NCBI RefSeq assembly: GCF_946222985.1
Contig: NZ_CAMIFY010000035.1
Coordinates: 1-30,285 of the forward strand
DNA: 30,285 nt
Direction of reading: 5' to 3'
From: an uncultured Corynebacterium sp.
GTDB lineage: Bacteria; Actinomycetota; Actinomycetes; Mycobacteriales; Mycobacteriaceae
The translations under genes and the position numbers were made by a program. Position 1 is the stretch's first letter. The number at the start of each line of letters is the position of its first letter. Below, one piece after another: positions 22,697-30,234 of the stretch. The notes beneath the pieces are model-generated. The model ran no database searches. It was not told the origin of the DNA and saw nothing but the letters and a program-made list of their open reading frames with translations.

Positions 22697-23413
22697 TTAC
22701 TCGCCGGCGTCGACCCCGGTCCGCCGCCGCTCCGCGAGTTTCGCCAGCACCCACGGCACCGAGAAGACCATCGCGGCCATCAGCAGCTGCGCGGCCGGCG
22801 CCCACAGTCCTGCGAGCGTGCCGTACGCGACGACGAGGACCGCCCCGCCGGCGTACAGCCGCCACCGCGCGACGCGCTCGAGGTGCCGGGCGACGACCCG
22901 CCGGCGTCCGTCCGCCCCGTACCAGCGGGCGACGCGGGAATGGTCGGCCGCCCAGGCCTCGAACTGGCCTTGGCCGACGCGGTCGATGGTGCGCGCCACC
23001 CCGACGTGCCACAGGAGTTTGACCATGTAGGCGGTGGCCACGGGCAGCAACACCAGTGCGGTGGCCAGGTAGCCGGTGTGGACGCTGGGGTCGCCGACCA
23101 TGGCGTCGATGTGGCCGATGCCCGGAAGCGACAACCACAGCTGGCCCCACACCACGACGGTGACGCCGGTGGCCGCGATCGCCGTTTCCCACCAGGAGAA
23201 GAGGCTGCTGGCCACGAGGTTCAGCGCCATCTGAAGCGTCCACGAACCGAAGATCAGCGCGGTGGCGAACGCGGCGTAAGTCAGGTGCCGCGGGTTCGGA
23301 TCGACGGCGACGATCACGGCGCAGGCGAAGACCGCGACGGGCCAATGCGCCACCATCGTCGCGGGAAGAAGTTGGTCGAAGTGCCCGAAGCGTCGGGAGG
23401 GTCGGGGAGTCAC
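22697..23413 (-). CDS. Hypothetical multi-pass membrane protein
   Basis: This 238-residue protein of unrecognised family has about five hydrophobic segments (VAHWPVAVFACAVIVAV, YAAFATALIFGSWTLQMAL, TAIAATGVTVVVWGQLWLSL, GYLATALVLLPVATAYMVKLLW, YAGGAVLVVAYGTLAGLWAPAAQLLMAAMVF), separated by a cytoplasmic-looking basic loop (VARTIDRVGQGQFEAWAADHSRVARWYGADGRRRVVARHLERVARW). No catalytic motif is seen. The GTG at 23413 is the furthest-upstream start in frame and has only a weak purine stretch before it, so the true start may lie downstream at the ATG of MVAHWP. Confidence 0.7.
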   Translation of the reverse strand: MTPRPSRRFGHFDQLLPATMVAHWPVAVFACAVIVAVDPNPRHLTYAAFATALIFGSWTLQMALNLVASSLFSWWETAIAATGVTVVVWGQLWLSLPGIGHIDAMVGDPSVHTGYLATALVLLPVATAYMVKLLWHVGVARTIDRVGQGQFEAWAADHSRVARWYGADGRRRVVARHLERVARWRLYAGGAVLVVAYGTLAGLWAPAAQLLMAAMVFSVPWVLAKLAERRRTGVDAGE

Positions 23414-23454
23414 GGCCCTTGGTGATCACCGGCTAGATCAATAAGCACTCGATA

Positions 23455-23460
23455 TACCTT
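23455..23460 (+). promoter_or_regulatory. -10 box TACCTT before a mini-ORF
   Basis: TACCTT ends 6 nt before the ATG at 23467, the same geometry as the leaderless promoters of recognised genes here. Confidence 0.35.
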
Positions 23461-23466
23461 AGAGCA

Positions 23467-23520
23467 ATGGAGGTTGAACCGATGATGGAATTCGCGGAGA
23501 AATTCTCCGGCCGCCACTGA
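23467..23520 (+). CDS. Possible leaderless 17-residue small protein
   Basis: The 17-codon frame begins MEVEPMMEF and ends SGRH, lying alone in the 156-bp gap between two minus-strand genes. A -10 box sits 6 nt upstream of its ATG. GGAGG inside its first codons could instead serve the internal ATG at 23482 (12 residues). The 3' half of the frame contains the palindrome CGGAGAA-A-TTCTCCG (23495-23509), so the stretch may act as DNA site or RNA hairpin rather than as a gene. No family is recognised. Confidence 0.3.
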   Translation: MEVEPMMEFAEKFSGRH

Positions 23521-23569
23521 CCGCCCGGCCAGCCGCCCGGCCTACCTCACCGCCGCCCCGCTCCGCCTC

Positions 23570-24541
23570 CTACGCCGGCGCTTCCACGCGGATGCCGCGG
23601 TCGGGGTGCTCGCACACGGCGGATGCGGCGAGTTCGTCCGATCGTGCGGCCGTCGGCGAGCTGCAGCCCCACCCGTCGAAGCTGGTGAACAGGGAGTTGC
23701 CGCCCCCCTCGGCGTGCTTGCGGGCGTCGTATTCGTCGAGGACGGCCATGGCTTCGGCGCACGTGATCTCGCCCTCGACGACGTCGGCGAGGCGGTGGCC
23801 CTCCATCGCCCCGCACACCATGGGCGCCTGGACGAGCACGTCGGTGCCGGTTTCGTATTCCGTCGGGGGTCGGTTTCCGGCGGTGGCGATGAGGCCCTGG
23901 ACGTCGTAAAGCGCTCCGTCGGTGACGATGTCGCGGCCGGCGCCCTCGATGGCGATCGCCGCGCCGTCGGAGACGCAGGCCAGGCGCGCATCGTCGGGCT
24001 TGGCGCATTTGATCGGCCCGAAGTTGACCCACTGGCCCGTGCCGAGCTCCGCGACTGCCGGCGGCGCGCCCTCGAGGATCGTGTACGCCGCGCCGGCCGA
24101 GCCGAGCATGATCGCCCCGGGGCGGCCGGAAAACGGCGGCATCTCGACGTCCGCGACGTCGTCTGCGGCGGTGCCGATGCAGGTCACGAACTCGTCGTCG
24201 ACGAAGCACTCCCCCTTGGTGCCGTCGACGTCGTAGATCAGGGACTGGCGCGTGCCCTCGCGGAATCGGCTCGGATCGACCTGCTGCAGGGAGTCGAAAT
24301 CGACGTCGATGGCGGCGTCGCCGGTGGCGGTCGTCGTCGCCTCGGCGGATTCGCGGGTCGGCGAGGGTTTCTTGCTTGACGACGCCTCCGTCCCCGCCGG
24401 CGCGCCCGCCTGCTGCGCCCCGGCGTCGTCGGTGGCGCGATCGGTGGAGCACGACGCCAGCACCAGCGCGCCGGCCACGACGATCGCCGCGGCGGGCCGG
24501 CGGATCGCAGTTGACGTCGACTTCGCGGCCGTGTTTCTCAT
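23570..24541 (-). CDS. Lipoprotein of unknown function
   Basis: This 323-residue protein has a lipoprotein signal peptide: basic N-terminus (RNTAAKSTSTAIRR), hydrophobic core (PAAAIVVAGALV) and lipobox LASC with the lipidated Cys at residue 31. An Ala/Ser/Thr-rich linker (about 32-75) is followed by an extracytoplasmic domain with several cysteines (GECFVDDEFVTCIG, IKCAKPDDARLACVSDG, MVCGAMEGHRL, ITCAEAM, WGCSSP, AVCEHP), probably disulfide-bonded pairs. The EGEITCAEAMAVLDEYD segment recalls the end of actinobacterial secreted proteins of unknown function. The ATG at 24541 is preceded by GAAGGG. It is probably surface exposed, and no enzyme motif is visible. Confidence 0.82.
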   Translation of the reverse strand: MRNTAAKSTSTAIRRPAAAIVVAGALVLASCSTDRATDDAGAQQAGAPAGTEASSSKKPSPTRESAEATTTATGDAAIDVDFDSLQQVDPSRFREGTRQSLIYDVDGTKGECFVDDEFVTCIGTAADDVADVEMPPFSGRPGAIMLGSAGAAYTILEGAPPAVAELGTGQWVNFGPIKCAKPDDARLACVSDGAAIAIEGAGRDIVTDGALYDVQGLIATAGNRPPTEYETGTDVLVQAPMVCGAMEGHRLADVVEGEITCAEAMAVLDEYDARKHAEGGGNSLFTSFDGWGCSSPTAARSDELAASAVCEHPDRGIRVEAPA

Positions 24542-24562
24542 GCCCTTCAGGTTGCCACGAAC

Positions 24563-25267
24563 TCAACGGAGGGGCGGGTCGGGGGAATCGATTCCGGTGG
24601 CCGGAGTGCTCCCGACATCGCCCGCAGCCTCAACGCCGGGGAGGCCCTCGGCCCGCAGCTTGGTCTTCGCCCCTTCGGATTCCACCGCGCGCCGAACGCC
24701 ACCGAAACCGACGTGCAGCGGCTCGACTCGTCGAATCAATTCCCCCAGGACGATCGATTTCTGACGGCCGAGCACATCGTCGATCGTCGCGGTCGATGCG
24801 ACGTAGAACTGCCACTCCGACAAGTGGAGGGGATTCACGTCTCGATCATCGGGCCGCCCCAGAACGCAGAACACGTACACGTCGGCCGCTCGACCCGGTG
24901 CCTCGGTGAAGGTGCCGTCAAGCGGATTCCACGCCAGATGCTCCGCCACATCGAACGTGATCCTCGACGGGGCCTTTTGCGCCCACACCTGCCAATACGA
25001 CGAGGATTTCACCTCGACTTTGATGCCGTCGGCGGTTTCCAGGTCCCATGCGACCCACTCCGCCCGCATGGTTTCGGTCCCCGCTCCCAGCGCCGTGCCG
25101 ACGAGGAACTCCGCAAGGACTCCCCGGAGCGAATTGCTCATCAAGTCGGAGCTGGACCACCTCCAGAAGTCCAGTACGTCGGCCACGACGTTTCCGTCGC
25201 CGTCGGTGAATTGCTCGTCACCGGTCAACGTTCGACCCGCGTGGCCCGGCTCCAACTCAGTTCCCAT
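24563..25267 (-). CDS. PD-(D/E)XK nuclease-like protein, no partner methylase
   Basis: This 234-residue soluble protein contains LRGVLAEFLVGTALG (E53), then EWVAWDLETADGIKVEVKSSSYWQVW, with D75 or D80 followed by E85-V-K87, the PD-(D/E)XK nuclease pattern of restriction enzymes and related hydrolases. Further conserved-looking segments are RAADVYVFCVLG, LHLSEWQFYVASTATIDD and GRQKSIVLGEL. I know similar actinobacterial proteins only as hypothetical. No DNA methyltransferase lies nearby, so it may be a modification-dependent or repair nuclease, or a non-cutting member. The ATG at 25267 has a GATACT -10 box 6 nt upstream on the minus strand (25274-25279), so it is probably leaderless. Confidence 0.75.
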   Translation of the reverse strand: MGTELEPGHAGRTLTGDEQFTDGDGNVVADVLDFWRWSSSDLMSNSLRGVLAEFLVGTALGAGTETMRAEWVAWDLETADGIKVEVKSSSYWQVWAQKAPSRITFDVAEHLAWNPLDGTFTEAPGRAADVYVFCVLGRPDDRDVNPLHLSEWQFYVASTATIDDVLGRQKSIVLGELIRRVEPLHVGFGGVRRAVESEGAKTKLRAEGLPGVEAAGDVGSTPATGIDSPDPPLR

Positions 25268-25438
25268 ACGTCAAGTATCCGTGAAGGAGACCACCGTGTG
25301 CCGAATGGCGATCGTGTCGCTCGGTGCACCGTCTCAAGTAGCGGACTTGACCAACTGCGCTTTTACCGGGGCCGATGAACGACGGTGTATCCGATGACCC
25401 GATGCCTCCGAGCGACACGACCCCAACCGGCCCAGCCC

Positions 25439-26002
25439 CTACCCCAGGTACGTCTCCGGCGGGGTCAGTCGCTCGACGGCCAGGGCGATGCGGCCGTCGG
25501 AGTATTCGCCCAGGCGCATGCTGCGGTGCAGCAGGATTCCCTCGTAGAGGGCGTCGATGACGAAGGTTGTGTCGGCGTCGAAGTGCTCGGCGATGACGTC
25601 GCGGCATCGCTTCGTCCACGAGTCGAGGACCATCCGGTGCCGGGGCCTGCGCAGCGACAGCGAGTACAGCTCGCTGCCGAGGATGATGTCGTGGCGCGAG
25701 TCGGCCGATTCGGTGAGCATCCGCGTCGTCGCCGCCCGCGCCGCCTCCAGCGAGTCGACGCCGTCGTAATAGGCGCGGAACTCTCGCACGGAGTTTTCGG
25801 TGTAGTCGATGAACGCGGCGCTGAGCAGCGCTTCCTTATCGCCGAAGTAGTAGCTGATCGATCCGAGCGCGACGTCGGCGGCGTCGGCGACCTGCCGCAT
25901 CGACGTCCCCGCCACACCGTGGGCGACGATGCATTCCAGTGCCGCGGCGACGATGCGATCGCGCCGTTCGGGGGCGCGGGCGTTGTCGGCGTCCTGCTTC
26001 AT
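25439..26002 (-). CDS. TetR family transcriptional regulator
   Basis: In this 187-residue protein, residues 14-60 form the TetR DNA-binding domain: RRDRIVAAALECIVAHGVAGTSMRQVADAADVALGSISYYFGDKEALLSAAF. The C-terminal part (YTENSVREFRAYYDGVDSLEAARA onwards) is the ligand-binding and dimerisation domain, with ELYSLSLRRPRHRMVLDSWTKRCRDVI typical of BetI/TetR_C_6-like regulators. The ATG at 26002 has GAAGGA 8-9 nt upstream. A short palindrome TGTC-T-GACA at 26031-26039 in its upstream region may be part of an autoregulatory operator. No obvious target gene adjoins; the flanking genes are cotranscribed away from it. Confidence 0.85.
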   Translation of the reverse strand: MKQDADNARAPERRDRIVAAALECIVAHGVAGTSMRQVADAADVALGSISYYFGDKEALLSAAFIDYTENSVREFRAYYDGVDSLEAARAATTRMLTESADSRHDIILGSELYSLSLRRPRHRMVLDSWTKRCRDVIAEHFDADTTFVIDALYEGILLHRSMRLGEYSDGRIALAVERLTPPETYLG

Positions 26003-26076
26003 GGGGCGGGTCCTTCGCTTGACGACGTCCTGTCTGACACCTGCAGCCTACGTGTCCCCTCGTGGGCTCTCACGCG

Positions 26077-26114
26077 AAAAACCGCCCTCTCACCGGGTCG
26101 TCGGTGAGGGGCGG
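26077..26114 (-). terminator. Rho-independent terminator of the CBU_0592 pair
   Basis: On the minus strand a long GC stem (plus-strand arms 26082-26095 and 26102-26114, one bulged base) is followed directly by TTTTT (plus AAAAA at 26077-26081). It lies 66 nt after the stop at 26180. This is the clearest classical terminator in the window. Confidence 0.85.
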
Positions 26115-26179
26115 CGGTGGTCGCGGAGAAGCGAAGATGGTGACCGGCGAAGCGGCGGGCCGCGGCGGGCGGACCGGCG

Positions 26180-26461
26180 TTACGCCACGTTGGCGGTGCG
26201 GCGCCCGCCGGCGGCGTCCTTGTTGCGGCCGGAGAAGATCTTCCAGATGCCGAACAGGGCGACGAGGGCCCAGACGAACTCGGTGATGAACAGGCCCGGG
26301 TTGAACGGCGACAGGGCGGTGTAGACGAAGCCGATGGCGCCGAGGAAGTTGAGCAGCTGGTAGATCACGGAGTCGGCCTTGAGCACGCCGAAGTTGAGCA
26401 GACCGAAGCCGACGACGAAGCAGACGCCGGCGGCGATGCCGATTTCGTAGGAGAAGTTCAT
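26180..26461 (-). CDS. CBU_0592 family small membrane protein (second of pair)
   Basis: This 93-residue protein has three hydrophobic helices: IGIAAGVCFVVGFGLLNFGVL, QLLNFLGAIGFVYTALS and LFITEFVWALVALFGIWKIF. The polar pattern SVIYQLLNFLGAIGF and PFNPGLFITEFVWALVALFGIW is the CBU_0592 signature. A basic tail follows. It is a paralogue of the gene 99 nt upstream, with which it is probably cotranscribed. The function of the family is unknown. The ATG at 26461 has GAAGGG about 10 nt upstream. Confidence 0.82.
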   Translation of the reverse strand: MNFSYEIGIAAGVCFVVGFGLLNFGVLKADSVIYQLLNFLGAIGFVYTALSPFNPGLFITEFVWALVALFGIWKIFSGRNKDAAGGRRTANVA

Positions 26462-26560
26462 GATGTGTTGGCCCTTCGGGAGAGAGTGCGAAAAGTTGCT
26501 GAGGCTTGTGCGGCGCGATCGGCCGTGGAGGGAAGGCGCTGCTGCGCGCCCGGTGAAGTC

Positions 26561-26866
26561 CTACTGCGCGGTCGGGGTGGCGTCGGCGGAATCGGCGACG
26601 GCTTCGGCCTCGGTGCCCGAGTGCGAGCGACGGGCCAGGTAGATCTTGACGATGCCGTACAGGCCGATGAGCGACCAGATCAGCTCGGTCCAGAACACGC
26701 CGGCATTGAAGGGGTTGGCGGCCGAAGCGGCCAGGAAGCCGGCACCGACGAAGTTGAGGATCTGGTACGGGTAGTGGCCCGTGGTCCACTTGCCGAGGTT
26801 GAGCATCGCGAAAGCGAAGAGCAATGCGACGGAGGCGATGAGGCCGAAGATGACCATGGCGGACAT
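26561..26866 (-). CDS. CBU_0592 family small membrane protein (first of pair)
   Basis: This 101-residue protein has the same three-helix plan as its neighbour: VIFGLIASVALLFAFAMLNLG, YPYQILNFVGAGFLAASAANPFNAG and VFWTELIWSLIGLYGIVKIYLARR. The shared pattern YQ-LNF-GA-GF...PFN-G-F-TE-W-L--L-GI-KI shows tandem duplication of one ancestor. The C-terminal 20 residues are Ala/Asp/Thr-rich. The ATG at 26866 is chosen because AAAGGA lies 8 nt upstream; the frame is open well beyond it, but that sequence has no membrane pattern. It is divergent from the molybdo-enzyme operon, so the two may share control. The two may form a heteromer, an inference from their similarity and pairing. Confidence 0.82.
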   Translation of the reverse strand: MSAMVIFGLIASVALLFAFAMLNLGKWTTGHYPYQILNFVGAGFLAASAANPFNAGVFWTELIWSLIGLYGIVKIYLARRSHSGTEAEAVADSADATPTAQ

Positions 26867-27318
26867 GGTGTGCGTCCTTTCGGAAAACGGATGATGGGAA
26901 CGTGTGCCCTGCGCTTCTCCGGCGGCAATCGAATCGCGGCGGTGACTCACGCGGTTCGATCGGGTCAACGATTGAAAGTAAACTCCGCCGAACCGAACCT
27001 CTCCAGCCCAACGCCCCCACCGCGCTGAACGGTCGTACAAACGCGCAGGTCCGCGCGTCGTAAAGCATGTGAACGATCGTCCAGTGCGCAAAGCGAACAC
27101 GAAGGGTTTAGGTTGGGAAACCAGAAGCCCACGGCACTCGCATGCACTGGAACCGGCCCCGGGCTTTGACGCGAAACGCTCGCCCACCGCAGTACCGGGA
27201 AAGCGGATCGCCACCCGACTACCGGTCGGGACGCGTTCTCCGGCGCGACCCGACCGACACAGTTCCCGTGATCGGCACCGGTGACGCCGACTGCGGGATG
27301 TTCGGCAAAGGATTCGCC
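26867..27318. other. 452-bp divergent control region
   Basis: No convincing gene is seen. It separates the CBU_0592 pair from the molybdo-enzyme operon. A lower-GC patch (26963-26990) probably holds promoters, with TAAACT (about 26982-26987) a possible plus-strand -10. ACGCGC/GCGCGT (27041-27058) is a small inverted repeat, and a larger hairpin lies at 27223-27256. The exact start points cannot be set by eye. Confidence 0.45.
27223..27256 (+). promoter_or_regulatory. Leader hairpin upstream of the molybdo-enzyme operon
   Basis: CGGTCGGG (27223-27230) pairs with CCCGACCG (27249-27256), and CGCG (27232-27235) with CGCG (27244-27247). A single A-A mismatch separates the two stems, and the loop has 8 nt. 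It ends 62 nt before the first start codon. It could be a regulatory leader or a protein-binding site; no known riboswitch consensus is recognised. Confidence 0.5.
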
Positions 27319-27825
27319 ATGTCACACGCCTCCTCCGGGGCGGCCGCCGTCGATCCGGACACCACCGACGTCAGCCTGCACGTCAAGCCCGGACGCACCC
27401 GCGCGCCCTTCTTCCGGTACATCCGCATCAACCTGCCGCGCCTGACGCGGGCGGCGATCATCGCGGTCATGGCCCTCATGGCCGTCACCGCCGGCATCGT
27501 CGCCACCAGCGGCCACCTTCCCTTCGCCGCCGGCGACGTCGCCCTGTGGCTCGTCGTCGCGCTCGCCGCGATCTTCGTCGTCGTGGCCCTGATCCCGTCG
27601 ACCCGACCCTGGGACTTCGGCGTCGTGCCGGCCTGCGCCGCACTGCTGGCCTACGTCGGCGGCCTGTTCGGCGACGCCCCCTACGTCTGGAACGGCGCGA
27701 GCATCGAACTCGCCGCCGCCTGGAACTCGATGATGCTCCTGGCCGTGGCCTACCTGCTCCTCCGCTGGGCCGAAAGCTACGGCGTCATCGCCGTGTACCC
27801 CGACGACCAGGGCTTCGAGTCCTAG
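27319..27825 (+). CDS. Four-helix membrane protein, first gene of the molybdo operon
   Basis: This 168-residue protein of unrecognised family has a soluble N-terminus of about 40 residues, then four hydrophobic segments: RAAIIAVMALMAVTAGIVATSG, VALWLVVALAAIFVVVALIP, FGVVPACAALLAYVGGLFG and WNSMMLLAVAYLLLRWAESYGVIAVY. The ATG at 27319 is preferred because AAAGGA lies 6 nt upstream. The next gene starts 48 nt after its stop, in the same direction and with its own ribosome binding site, so they are probably cotranscribed. It may assist membrane assembly or electron transfer of the downstream oxidoreductase, an inference from position only. Confidence 0.72.
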   Translation: MSHASSGAAAVDPDTTDVSLHVKPGRTRAPFFRYIRINLPRLTRAAIIAVMALMAVTAGIVATSGHLPFAAGDVALWLVVALAAIFVVVALIPSTRPWDFGVVPACAALLAYVGGLFGDAPYVWNGASIELAAAWNSMMLLAVAYLLLRWAESYGVIAVYPDDQGFES

Positions 27826-27873
27826 TCCGCCACCCGGACACCAGGACCGAACAAGCAAAAGGACACACTGACC

Positions 27874-29367
27874 ATGCTCACCGAATTCCCCGTCTGGCTG
27901 CGCATCGAACACTTCGTGAACATCATCTTCATCACGTTGTTCATCCGCTCCGGCATCGAGATCCTCGGCACCTTCCCGAAGCTGCACCGCTCCATCCACA
28001 CCCCCATGGGCGGGCAGTGGGCGCAGTTCACCATCAAGCAGAAGCGCCGCCGCAAGTACTTCCCCGTCGCCGGCGAGTACGACGACTACTCCCCCATCGT
28101 GTCCCTGCCCGGCCACGGTGACCTGGGGCAGGGCCGCTACTGGCACTTCATCTCCGTCATGGGCTGGGTGGCCATGATGGTCATCTACTGGGTGCTGCTG
28201 GCCTTCACCGGCCAGTGGCGGCGCTACATCCCCGACGGATGGCACACCTTCGAGCAGGCCGGCCAGGACTTCCTGACCTACCTGGCCTTCCAGGTGCCGC
28301 CGGCCATGGACGGCTACCCGTTCAACGCCATCCAGCAACTGTCCTACGGTTTCGTCATCCTGATCCTGCCGTGGTGGATGATCATCACCGGCGCGTTCCA
28401 GTCCCCGGCGATCAACAACCACTTCCCGCGGATCTCGCGGGCGATGGGCGGCCGCCAGGTCATCCGCACCCTGCACTTCTGGGGCCTGATCGCCTACATC
28501 GTGTTCATCGTCGTGCACGTGGCGATGGTCGTCCTCCACGGCTACGGCCACGAGGTGTCGAAGATGGTCTTCGGCCACGGCGACCACCCCGTCGCCGGTG
28601 GCGTGATCTTCACCCTCGGCCTGGTGCTGGTGGTGTTCATCCACGTGTGGGCGACGAAGACGTCGACGAACAACCCGCGCGTCATCGAGCGGCTGCACAA
28701 CGTCGTGGTCCGCCCGCTGACCCGCGGCCTGCGCAAGCTGCCGGCGAAGACCACCACCTACAAGGACGCCGAGGTCACCGCGGCGCCGCTGCACCGCGCG
28801 TCGGGCATGCCGCCGTCGTCGGAGGCGTACATGGCGATGGTGGCCAACGGTTACGAGGACGATTACGTCCTGGAGATCGGCGGCCTGGTGGAGAAGCCGA
28901 TGCGCCTGACGCTGGCGGATCTGCGCGAGATCGCCGGCGGTCATTCCCAGAACACCGTCCACCACTGCGTCCAGGGGTTCACCTCGGTCGGCAAGTGGGA
29001 CGGCGTGCCGCTGCGCGATCTGCTCGAGCTGGTCAAGCCCATCGACGGGGCCACCGACGTCGTCGTGCACAGTTTCCAGAACATGACCCGCGACGACGAC
29101 CTCTACGACGGCTCCTACTACTACGAGTCGGCGCCGATGGAGGAGGCCATGCAGCCGCAGACGCTCATCGCGATCGGCTACGACGGCGACGAGCTGCCCA
29201 TCAAGAACGGCGCTCCGATGCGCCTGCGCCTGGAGACGTCGACGGGCTTCCGCTCGGCGAAGTGGCTCGACCGCATCGAGGTGGTCAACCGCTTCGACAT
29301 CATCGGCGAAGGCAAGGGCGGGTTCTTCGAGGACACGTCCAGCTACGACCGCCTGCAGACCCTGTAG
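27874..29367 (+). CDS. Cytochrome b561-molybdopterin oxidoreductase fusion
   Basis: The N-terminal half (about residues 1-290) of this 497-residue protein is a four-helix cytochrome b domain of the b561/Ni-Fe-hydrogenase type. Likely heme histidines lie in LRIEHFVNIIFITLF, GRYWHFISVMGWVAMM, RTLHFWGLIAYIVFIVVHVAMVVLHGYGH and VFIHVW. The C-terminal half (about 325-470) is a sulfite-oxidase-type molybdopterin domain: DYVLEIGGLVEKPMRLTLADL, then NTVHHCVQGFTSVGKWDGVPLRDLL with the Mo-ligand Cys, and YDGDELPIKNGAPMRLRLETSTGFRSAKWLDRIEVV. It looks like MsrP and MsrQ functions joined in one chain, feeding quinol electrons to the Mo site. The substrate is unknown. The Mo domain has no Tat signal, so it presumably faces the side set by the last helix. 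AAAAGGA at 27857-27863 sets the start. Confidence 0.88.
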   Translation: MLTEFPVWLRIEHFVNIIFITLFIRSGIEILGTFPKLHRSIHTPMGGQWAQFTIKQKRRRKYFPVAGEYDDYSPIVSLPGHGDLGQGRYWHFISVMGWVAMMVIYWVLLAFTGQWRRYIPDGWHTFEQAGQDFLTYLAFQVPPAMDGYPFNAIQQLSYGFVILILPWWMIITGAFQSPAINNHFPRISRAMGGRQVIRTLHFWGLIAYIVFIVVHVAMVVLHGYGHEVSKMVFGHGDHPVAGGVIFTLGLVLVVFIHVWATKTSTNNPRVIERLHNVVVRPLTRGLRKLPAKTTTYKDAEVTAAPLHRASGMPPSSEAYMAMVANGYEDDYVLEIGGLVEKPMRLTLADLREIAGGHSQNTVHHCVQGFTSVGKWDGVPLRDLLELVKPIDGATDVVVHSFQNMTRDDDLYDGSYYYESAPMEEAMQPQTLIAIGYDGDELPIKNGAPMRLRLETSTGFRSAKWLDRIEVVNRFDIIGEGKGGFFEDTSSYDRLQTL

Positions 29368-29380
29368 AAGGAGAACTTCC

Positions 29381-30142
29381 ATGTCTAACGAGCTGTATCA
29401 GGACATTCTGCTTGACGACGCCGCCGCCGACCGCGTCCGGGCGTACCTCCGCGAAGTCGACTTCCGCATGGGCGAGGCCGGCCCCGACGACTTCGAGATC
29501 AACCGTCGCGCCCGGTATCTGGGCTACATGTTCCAGGCGGAGGATCTCGAGTCCTTCGGCGTGGGCCTCAAGTGCACCAAGCCGGGGTACGAGGGCCGCA
29601 ACACCTTCATCCGCATGAGCCACGGCCAGCTGCGCGGCGAGGAGAGCGCCAAGCGCCTGCCCGTCAACGAGCCCGTGCTGGCCGCCGAAGCGATGACCCT
29701 CAACCGCTTGTACGAGGCGGAAGGGGCGGCGGGGCGCGGTGCGGGTGGTGCGAGTGCCGGTCGTGCCCCCGGTTCCGGGGCGACCATCGGCAATCGCCGT
29801 CGCCATGGAGTCGGCACCTACGATTCCGACGCGGGTCTGCCGGGCGGCGACATGGACCTGTCGATGCTCGAGGCCCAGCTCGGCGACATCATCGCCTTCC
29901 GCAACGGCGATCCGGTGCCCGGTGACCAGGAGATCCTCGACCTGAAGATCTACTGGGGCACGCTGCTGGCCGGCCGGTACCCGCGTCTGAAGCACTTCGA
30001 GCGCCTGGGCCGCCTGTCGGACGAGCAGGCCGCGCGCCTGGGCAAGCTGGAGTCGACCATCAACTCGGTCACCGACGTCCTCGAGTCCCTCGGCTTGGCG
30101 ACGCTGGAGACCCTGAAGACCAAGCCGAAGGTCGACGGGTAA
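29381..30142 (+). CDS. Unrecognised soluble protein, third gene of the molybdo operon
   Basis: This 253-residue protein of no recognised family has no signal peptide or transmembrane helix. Residues 1-110 (AADRVRAYLREVDFRMGEAGPDDFEINRRARYLGYMFQAEDLESFGVGLKCTKPGYEGRNTFIRMSHGQLRGEESAKRLPVNEPVL) look folded, with a single Cys. A Gly/Ala/Arg-rich linker (about 115-145) follows, and a helical C-terminal half ends in YWGTLLAGRYPRLKHFERLGRLSDEQAARLGKLESTINSVTDVLESL. AAGGAGA just before the ATG, starting 1 nt after the previous stop, gives strong coupling to the oxidoreductase gene. It may be a dedicated chaperone or maturation factor for the Mo enzyme, an inference from position. Confidence 0.75.
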   Translation: MSNELYQDILLDDAAADRVRAYLREVDFRMGEAGPDDFEINRRARYLGYMFQAEDLESFGVGLKCTKPGYEGRNTFIRMSHGQLRGEESAKRLPVNEPVLAAEAMTLNRLYEAEGAAGRGAGGASAGRAPGSGATIGNRRRHGVGTYDSDAGLPGGDMDLSMLEAQLGDIIAFRNGDPVPGDQEILDLKIYWGTLLAGRYPRLKHFERLGRLSDEQAARLGKLESTINSVTDVLESLGLATLETLKTKPKVDG

Positions 30143-30234
30143 GGCAAGCGCTCACCGCGTCCCCCGGCGCGCCCACCGTTCCCGTTGCCCCTTCGAGCTG
30201 ACCGCTCCCCCGGGCGCCCACCGCTCCCCCAGCG

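Noticed and set aside
25294..25397. Short plus-strand frame starting GTG after AAGGAG (34 residues)
   Set aside because: The ribosome-binding-like sequence lies within the leader of the divergent nuclease gene, and the product has no hydrophobic or family pattern; it is too weak to call a gene.
27322..29382. A 686-codon minus-strand open frame opposite the molybdo-enzyme fusion
   Set aside because: It is an antisense shadow of the same kind, lacking any recognisable motif, while the plus strand has cytochrome and Mo-domain signatures.
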